A stretch of DNA of 11,915 bases from Thermoflexales bacterium (GTDB lineage: Bacteria; Chloroflexota; Anaerolineae; S140-20): positions 1 through 11,915 of the forward strand of contig WFUY01000285.1 in NCBI GenBank assembly GCA_015484715.1, given 5' to 3'. This document shows, one piece after another, positions 7,039 through 11,915 of this stretch. The notes beneath the pieces were generated by a model, which searched no databases, was not told the DNA's origin, and saw only the letters and a list, made by a program, of their open reading frames with translations. The translations under genes and the position numbers were made by a program. Every line of letters begins with the position of its first letter. Positions within the stretch are counted from its first letter, which is position 1.

Positions 7039-7055
7039 GGAGAGACGATGGACCA
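7039..7055 (+). repeat. Translation-start repeat, copy 2 (identical to 6380-6396)
   Basis: The same 17 bases cover the Shine-Dalgarno and first codons of the ABC ATPase gene and settle its start at 7048. Similarity between the two genes does not continue downstream of the repeat. Confidence 0.7.
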
Positions 7056-9012
7056 ACCGATTATCCACACGCAGAACTTGCGTAAAGTGTACAAGTCGCG
7101 GGGCAAGGCCAGCATCGAGGCGGTGCGTGATCTGACCATCACGGTGGAGCCCGGCGAAATCTTCGGCCTGGTCGGCCCCGACGGCGCGGGGAAGACCACG
7201 ACGATTCAGATGCTCTGCGGCATCCTGACCCCGACCGCCGGATCGGCCACGGTCGCCGGCGTGGACGTGGTGCGCCAGGCCAGCAACCTGGGCGGGAAGA
7301 TCGGCTACATGTCCGAAGGTTTCACCCTCTACGGGTCGCTCTCCGTGGAGGAGAACCTGGACTTCTTCGCCGAGCTCTATCAGGTGCCGCCGGAGGTGGC
7401 CGCCGAGCGGAAGGAGAAGCTGCTCCGCTTCGCCCGGTTGGAAGAGGCCCGCCACCGACGGGCGGAGCACCTCTCCGGCGGTATGAAGAAGAAGCTGGCC
7501 CTGGCCTGTACCCTGATCCACCAGCCCCAGGTGCTTTTCCTGGACGAACCGACCACCGGCGTGGACCCGGTCTCCCGGCAGGACTTCTGGAAGGTCCTGT
7601 ACGAGTTCCTGGCCGAGGGGATCACCATCTTCGTCACCACGCCCTACATGGACGAGGCGGAGCGCTGCCACCGGGTGGCGTTGATGCGGCGCGGCGAGAT
7701 CATCGCCAGCGACGTCCCCTCGGCCCTCAAGAAGCGCCTGCGGGGGGTGGCCGTCGAGATGATCGCCCGGCCCCAGGTCCGTGCCGTTGCCCGGCTGCGG
7801 GAGACCCCCGGCGTGACCCAGGTCCAGGTCTTCGGCGAGCGGCTGCACCTGCTGCTCCGCAACGGGCAGGAACTGGTCAACACCCTGCCGGACCGGCTGG
7901 TCGCGGCAGGGGTGACCGTGGAGGAGGTCAAAACCACGACCCCCAGCCTGGAGGACGTCTTCATCGCCGCCATCGAAGACCTACGGGCTGCCGATGCACC
8001 CCGCCGTCCCCTGGCCCCGCTGCCGGAGGAGGCCCTCGGGCTGATGGACGACTCCTCCTACGAAGTCGCCGTCCGCGCCGACGGCCTCACCCGCCGCTTC
8101 GGCACCTTCACCGCCGTGGACCGCGTCAGCTTCGACGTGCGCCGGGGGGAGATCTTCGGCTTCCTGGGTCCCAACGGTTCCGGCAAGACCACCACCATCC
8201 GCATGCTGTGCGGACTGTTGCCCCCCTCCGAGGGCACCGCCACCGTGGCCGGCTTCGACATCGTCCGTCAACGGACCGCGATGAAGCCCCACATCGGTTA
8301 CATGTCCCAGAAGTTCTCCCTCTACAACGACCTGACCGTCGCCGAGAACATCCGCTTCTACGGCGACGTCTACGGCCTCTCCCCCCGCCGCCTGGCCGAA
8401 CGGAAGCGATGGGTGCTGGAGATGGCCGGCCTGACGGGCAAGGAGCACCTGCTGACCCGGGACCTCTCCGGCGGCTGGAAACAACGGCTCGCCCTCGGCT
8501 GCGCCATCCTCCACGAGCCCGAGATCCTCTTCCTGGACGAGCCCACCAGCGGCGTGGACCCGGTCTCCCGGCGGGAGTTCTGGGACCTGATCTTCGCCCT
8601 CTCCGCTCAGGGCGTGACCATCTTCGTCACCACCCACTACATGGACGAGGCCGAGCACTGCCACGACCTGGGGCTGCTCTACCGGGGGCGGCTCATCGCC
8701 CGGGGCAGCCCGGCCCAACTGCGGGCCAACATGAAGATGGGCTCGCTCATCGAGGTCCCCGTGCGGGACCCCCTGGCCGCCCTGGTCCCCCTGGAGAGGG
8801 TGCCGGAGATCATCCAGACCGCCATCTTCGGCGACAAGCTCCGCATCCTGGTGTGGGAGAGCGAGGCCGGACAGCGCGCCGTCGAAGAGGCCCTGGCCCC
8901 CCACGATCTGATCACCGGGCCGATCCAACCGGTACCCATCTCCCTGGAGGACCTGTTCATGCTCTTCATCGAGATGGAAGAGGCCGGTCGAAAGGCGAGG
9001 GAAAGCGTATGA
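7048..9012 (+). CDS. Tandem-domain ABC-2 exporter ATPase (YbhF/YhiH-like)
   Basis: This 654-aa protein carries two fused nucleotide-binding domains that drive the permeases encoded next. Domain 1 (about 6-312) has Walker A GPDGAGKTT (43-51), signature LSGGM (142-146) and Walker B VLFLDEP (162-168). Its Q-loop residue is E90 (GYMSE) and its H-loop is TTPYMDEAE with P199 in place of histidine. Domain 2 (about 338-645) is canonical: GPNGSGKTT (374-382), Q421, LSGGW (473-477), LFLDEP (494-499) and H530. Only site 2 retains both of these residues, suggesting asymmetric ATP use. The TTP variant may be normal for first domains of this family. ATG 7048 is chosen for its GGAGAG Shine-Dalgarno; an upstream in-frame start at 6904 would overlap the previous gene without support. 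The stop overlaps the next start (ATGA). The family exports drugs, dyes or lipids; the substrate is unknown. Confidence 0.92.
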   Translation: MDQPIIHTQNLRKVYKSRGKASIEAVRDLTITVEPGEIFGLVGPDGAGKTTTIQMLCGILTPTAGSATVAGVDVVRQASNLGGKIGYMSEGFTLYGSLSVEENLDFFAELYQVPPEVAAERKEKLLRFARLEEARHRRAEHLSGGMKKKLALACTLIHQPQVLFLDEPTTGVDPVSRQDFWKVLYEFLAEGITIFVTTPYMDEAERCHRVALMRRGEIIASDVPSALKKRLRGVAVEMIARPQVRAVARLRETPGVTQVQVFGERLHLLLRNGQELVNTLPDRLVAAGVTVEEVKTTTPSLEDVFIAAIEDLRAADAPRRPLAPLPEEALGLMDDSSYEVAVRADGLTRRFGTFTAVDRVSFDVRRGEIFGFLGPNGSGKTTTIRMLCGLLPPSEGTATVAGFDIVRQRTAMKPHIGYMSQKFSLYNDLTVAENIRFYGDVYGLSPRRLAERKRWVLEMAGLTGKEHLLTRDLSGGWKQRLALGCAILHEPEILFLDEPTSGVDPVSRREFWDLIFALSAQGVTIFVTTHYMDEAEHCHDLGLLYRGRLIARGSPAQLRANMKMGSLIEVPVRDPLAALVPLERVPEIIQTAIFGDKLRILVWESEAGQRAVEEALAPHDLITGPIQPVPISLEDLFMLFIEMEEAGRKARESV

Positions 9013-10145
9013 AAGGCATCCTCCCCATCCTCAAGAAGGAGTTCCGCGAGATCTGGCGCGATCCCTACACCCTGGGCGTCGCCATCTTCTTGCCCCTGGT
9101 GCTCCTCTTCGTCTTCGCCTACTCCCTGAACCTGGACGTCAGGGATGTGCCTATGGCGGTGGTGGACTTGGACGACAGCGCCGAGAGCCGGGCCTACGTC
9201 CAGCTCTTCGTCGGCTCTGGCCGCTTCGACCTCCGCTACCGGCCCACCAGCTTCGACGAAGCCCAGCGCCTGCTGGACCAGGGGAAGGCCCAGGTCGCCT
9301 TGCTGATCCCCGCCGGCTTCGCCCAGACCATGGCCGAGGGCCGAACGGCCACCGTGCAGACGCTGGTGGACGGCACCTTCCCCACGTCGGCCCGGGTGAT
9401 CCAGAGCTACGCGAACGCCCTCAACGATCTCTTCACCAGTCGGCGGTTCCCCATCTCCCTGACCACGCAGGGGAGGGGGCAGGATGGCCCCCCGGCCCCG
9501 GCCGTGGTGGCCGTATCCCGGGTGCGCTACAACCCCTCCCTGAAGAGCGTCAACTTCATCGTCCCCGGCCTCATCGGCGTGATCCTGATGGCCTTCCCGC
9601 CGCTGCTCTCGGCGCTGGCCATCGTGCGGGAGAAGGAGCATGGCTCCATCCAGCAGATCTTCGTCTCGCCGCTGCGGCCCTGGGCTTTCATCGTGGGCAA
9701 GCTGATCCCCTACATCCTCATCGCCTTCGCCGAGTTGGTCCTGGTGCTGCTGGCGACGCGCTACTGGTTCGAGGTGCCCCTGCGGGGGAGCATGGGGCTC
9801 TTCCTGCTGGCCTCCGTGCCCTACGTGATCAGCACGGTGGCCATCGGCCTGCTGGTGAGCACCCTCACCCGCAGCCAACTGGCGGCTATGCTGCTGGCCA
9901 TCGTCCTCACCATGATGCCCGCCTTCATCTTCTCCGGCTTTATGTTCCCCATCTTCGCCATGCCCAAGGTCTTCCAGGTCTACTCCTACCTCTTCCCCGC
10001 CCGCCACTACACCGACATCACCTATGGCATCTTCCTGAAGGGGGTTGGACCGGAGGTCTGGTCGGGGCCGTTGGCGGTGCTGGTGGTCTACACGGCGGCG
10101 CTGGTGGTGCTGGCATCGTTGCGCTTCAAGAAGAAGGTAGGGTAA
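9009..10145 (+). CDS. ABC-2 type permease, first of a pair (YbhS/YhhJ-like)
   Basis: This 378-aa permease has the ABC-2 exporter architecture: TM1 (22-40), a large extracytoplasmic domain (about 41-180), then five helices at about 182-205, 225-249, 262-285, 288-313 and 353-371. The cytoplasmic coupling segment is AIVREKEHGSIQQIFVSPLRP (204-224). The ectodomain has the family pattern VPMAVVDLDDSAESR, QVALLIPAGFAQ and VQTLVDGTFPTSA. The start is the ATGA overlap with the ATPase gene, so the two are translationally coupled. It is clearly paralogous to the next gene (shared ALxIPAGF, AIVREKE and GIFLKGVG blocks), so the pair probably forms a heterodimeric channel. No HlyD-like adaptor or outer membrane component is found, which fits a single-membrane cell. 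Confidence 0.92.
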   Translation: MKGILPILKKEFREIWRDPYTLGVAIFLPLVLLFVFAYSLNLDVRDVPMAVVDLDDSAESRAYVQLFVGSGRFDLRYRPTSFDEAQRLLDQGKAQVALLIPAGFAQTMAEGRTATVQTLVDGTFPTSARVIQSYANALNDLFTSRRFPISLTTQGRGQDGPPAPAVVAVSRVRYNPSLKSVNFIVPGLIGVILMAFPPLLSALAIVREKEHGSIQQIFVSPLRPWAFIVGKLIPYILIAFAELVLVLLATRYWFEVPLRGSMGLFLLASVPYVISTVAIGLLVSTLTRSQLAAMLLAIVLTMMPAFIFSGFMFPIFAMPKVFQVYSYLFPARHYTDITYGIFLKGVGPEVWSGPLAVLVVYTAALVVLASLRFKKKVG

Positions 10146-10146
10146 G

Positions 10147-11277
10147 ATGAAACGTCGCCTGATGGGTCTCATGCGCAAGGAGTTCATCCAGTTCTTCCGC
10201 GACAAGGCGCTGGTGCTGCTTATCCTCTACACCTTCGTCGAGATCGCCATCTGCGGCTGGGCCTTGACCCTAGAGGTGCGGAACCTGCCCACGGCGGTCT
10301 ACGACGGCGATCGCTCGGCCGAGAGCCAAGCCCTGGCGGAAGCCTTCGTCCAACGGGAGAGCTTCCGGCTGGTGGAGCGGCTGGAGGACCCGGCGGCCGT
10401 TGACCGGCTGATGGACCGGGGAGAGGTGCAGTTCGCGCTGATCATCCCGGCCGGCTTCAGCCAGGACCTCAGGGCCGGCCGGTCGGCGAAGGTGCAGATC
10501 GTCGTGGACGGCTCCAACAGCAGCATCGCCGGGCAGGCCCTGGCCGACGCCGGCGACCTGCTGCGGGAGTACAATGCCCAGGTGGTGCTGGCCCAGACCA
10601 CCCGTGGGGGGCCGGGCAAGCAGCAGCTCCTGACCCGGGTGAAGAACCAGATCCACGTCCTCTACATGCCGCAGCTCAAGTACGTCCACTTCATCATGCT
10701 GACCATGCTGGCCATCTCGGTGCTGCTGCTGGGCGTGCTGGTTCCTGCTGCCGCCATCGTCCGGGAGAAGGAAGCCGGCACCTTCGAGCAGTTGATGATC
10801 ACCCCCATCACCGGGGCCGAACTGATCACCGCCAAGATCGTGCCGATGGTCCTGCTCAAGCTGGTGGGCCTGACCATCGGGGTCGCGATGTCTATGTGGA
10901 TCTTCGGCGTGCCCCTGCGCGGCAGCCTGCTGCTCTTCTACGCCATCTCGGTGCTCATGTTCCTCAGCAGCAGCGGCATCGGCGTGTTGATGGGGACCAT
11001 CGCCCGGAACATGCAGCAGACTCTCCTGCTGGCCTTCTTCATCCTGTTCCCGCTGGCCTTCCTGTCCGGGACCATCGTGCCCGTCCAGAACATGCCCCGC
11101 CTCCTGCAGTGGCTGATCTACCTGAGCCCGCTGCGCTACTACGTGGAGGTGACGCTGGGGATCTTCCTCAAAGGTGTCGGGCTGGAGGTCCTGTGGCCTC
11201 AGACGTTGGCCCTGCTGCTGATGGCGGCGGTGCTGCTGAGCACCGGCGTGCTCCGCCTGCGCCGCAGCCTGGCCTAG
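10147..11277 (+). CDS. ABC-2 type permease, second of a pair (YbhR-like)
   Basis: This 376-aa membrane protein starts 1 nt after the preceding stop. TM1 is at about 22-41, followed by an ectodomain to about 177. Five helices follow at about 180-204, 229-252, 260-284, 290-312 and 348-368. Family blocks are VQFALIIPAGFSQDL (95-108), AIVREKEAGTFEQLMITPI (203-221) and LSPLRYYVEVTLGIFLKGVG (326-345). It mirrors the first permease throughout but is diverged enough to be a subunit of a heterodimer rather than a recent duplicate. A weak purine-rich AAGAAGGTAGGG before the start, within the previous gene, can serve as ribosome site. It acts with the tandem ATPase in efflux; the substrate cannot be read from sequence. 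Confidence 0.92.
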   Translation: MKRRLMGLMRKEFIQFFRDKALVLLILYTFVEIAICGWALTLEVRNLPTAVYDGDRSAESQALAEAFVQRESFRLVERLEDPAAVDRLMDRGEVQFALIIPAGFSQDLRAGRSAKVQIVVDGSNSSIAGQALADAGDLLREYNAQVVLAQTTRGGPGKQQLLTRVKNQIHVLYMPQLKYVHFIMLTMLAISVLLLGVLVPAAAIVREKEAGTFEQLMITPITGAELITAKIVPMVLLKLVGLTIGVAMSMWIFGVPLRGSLLLFYAISVLMFLSSSGIGVLMGTIARNMQQTLLLAFFILFPLAFLSGTIVPVQNMPRLLQWLIYLSPLRYYVEVTLGIFLKGVGLEVLWPQTLALLLMAAVLLSTGVLRLRRSLA

Positions 11278-11279
11278 CC

Positions 11280-11915
11280 ATGGGTATGCCATCCTTCACC
11301 CTTCCCCTCGACGCCCCAGAAGCTCCGCTGGCGATCGTCGGCGGCAAGGGAGCGGGCCTGAGCCGCCTGGCCCGGGCCGGCTTTCCCGTGCCGCCGGGCT
11401 TCGTCATCACCACGGCCGCCTACCGCGCCTTCGTCGAGGCCAACGGCCTGCAGGAGCACCTGGAGGCGATGGGCCGGCAGGCTTCCCCCGACGACCCCGC
11501 CTCCCTGGAGGCAGCCTCCAGGGCCATCCGACGGCTCTTTGAACGGGGGAGCATCCCCGAGCCCGTGGCCGCCGCCATCGTCCGGGCCTACCGCCGCCTC
11601 TCTCCCGCTGCCCCCCTCCCTGTCGCCGTCCGCTCCTCCGCCACCGCCGAGGACCTCCCGGAGGCCAGCTTTGCCGGTCAACAGGAGACCTACCTGAACG
11701 TACAGGGGGAGGAGGCCCTGCTGGAGGCGGTGAGGCGGTGCTGGGCCAGCTTGTGGACCGCCCGCGCCATCGCCTACCGGGCCCGCCAGGGCATCGCCCC
11801 GGCGGCGGTCGGCCTGGCCGTCGTCGTGCAGCAGATGGTGCCGGCCGACGTCTCGGGCATCCTCTTCACCGCCAACCCGACGACGGGGGCCCGGGACGAG
11901 ATCGTCATCAACGCG
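11280..11915 (+). CDS. PEP synthase / rifampicin phosphotransferase-like protein, N-terminal ATP-grasp part (3' end outside window)
   Basis: The visible 212 residues match the N-terminal nucleotide-binding region shared by PEP synthase, pyruvate phosphate dikinase and rifampicin phosphotransferase (Rph). Motifs are GGKGAGLSRL (21-30), PVPPGFVITTAAY (36-48), VAVRSSATAEDLPEASFAGQ (115-134), TYLNV (137-141) and MVPADVSGILFTANPTTG (186-203). The distinguishing central and swivelling histidine domains lie past the edge, so PEP synthase (pyruvate + ATP to PEP) and Rph (drug phosphorylation) cannot be separated. The start ATG is 2 nt after the permease stop, with no Shine-Dalgarno; a second in-frame ATG is at 11286. 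Tight coupling suggests it belongs to the exporter operon. Linkage to a drug-type exporter makes an antibiotic-modifying role worth considering, but gives no proof. Confidence 0.88.
   Translation, partial: MGMPSFTLPLDAPEAPLAIVGGKGAGLSRLARAGFPVPPGFVITTAAYRAFVEANGLQEHLEAMGRQASPDDPASLEAASRAIRRLFERGSIPEPVAAAIVRAYRRLSPAAPLPVAVRSSATAEDLPEASFAGQQETYLNVQGEEALLEAVRRCWASLWTARAIAYRARQGIAPAAVGLAVVVQQMVPADVSGILFTANPTTGARDEIVINA

Noticed and set aside
6904..7047. Upstream in-frame start for the tandem ABC ATPase
   Set aside because: It would overlap the preceding gene by 130 nt and add a Gly/Pro/Arg-rich leader unlike the family; ATG 7048 has a proper ribosome site.
8679..10205. Very long open frame on the minus strand opposite the ATPase end and the first permease
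   Set aside because: The + strand here encodes unmistakable ABC ATPase and ABC-2 permease motifs. The minus reading is a low-complexity Gly/Asp/His/Gln-rich product typical of antisense reading in high-GC DNA, with no recognisable domain.
10270..11292. Long minus-strand open frame opposite the second permease
   Set aside because: Composition dominated by Gln, His, Asp and Gly, no motif, no ribosome site; a shadow of the permease.

Overview
The window is high-GC bacterial DNA, with nearly all codons ending in G or C. Every convincing gene reads on the + strand, with little intergenic space. Several things suggest a thermophile-like, monoderm Chloroflexota (Anaerolineae-type) organism. The P1B-3 (CPH) copper ATPase, the PhnDCE-type importer and the tandem-ABC exporter operon without an HlyD adaptor are all compatible with this. 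The taxonomic call is an inference from gene style only; no rRNA, tRNA or mobile element is visible.

Layout. (1) 3-305: the 3' end of an unidentified membrane protein. (2) 306-3387: a promoter region, then a CopB-type copper P-type ATPase (448-2685) and, 18 nt later, a NarL/LuxR-type regulator (2704-3387). The regulator's receiver domain has lost all of its phosphorylation residues. (3) 3388-6294: an elaborate control region followed by a phosphonate/phosphite-type ABC importer, phnD-phnC-phnE, whose genes overlap. The control region holds a sigma70 promoter with a perfect 15-bp palindrome over its -35 box, a tandem 10-bp repeat and a 13-codon leader ORF. It also holds mutually exclusive RNA helices that can hide or free the phnD Shine-Dalgarno. 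(4) 6295-11915: a second promoter region, then one tight operon. Its genes are a small TraB-like protein (6389-7033), a tandem-domain ABC ATPase (7048-9012), two paralogous ABC-2 permeases (9009-10145, 10147-11277) and the start of a PEP-synthase/rifampicin-phosphotransferase-like enzyme (11280 to the edge).

How it fits together. The window encodes metal efflux, import of an oxyanion or phosphonate-like solute, and efflux of drugs or lipophilic compounds. A CCCC-spacer-GGGG palindrome lies upstream of each of the three transcription units. Two of the three promoter regions share a 42-nt motif with 31 identities and identical spacing. The ATPase and the exporter operon may therefore share a transcription factor or an unusual sigma factor. 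The least ordinary stretch is the phnD leader (about 3430-3732). It has the parts of an attenuator, but I recognise no described riboswitch class in it.
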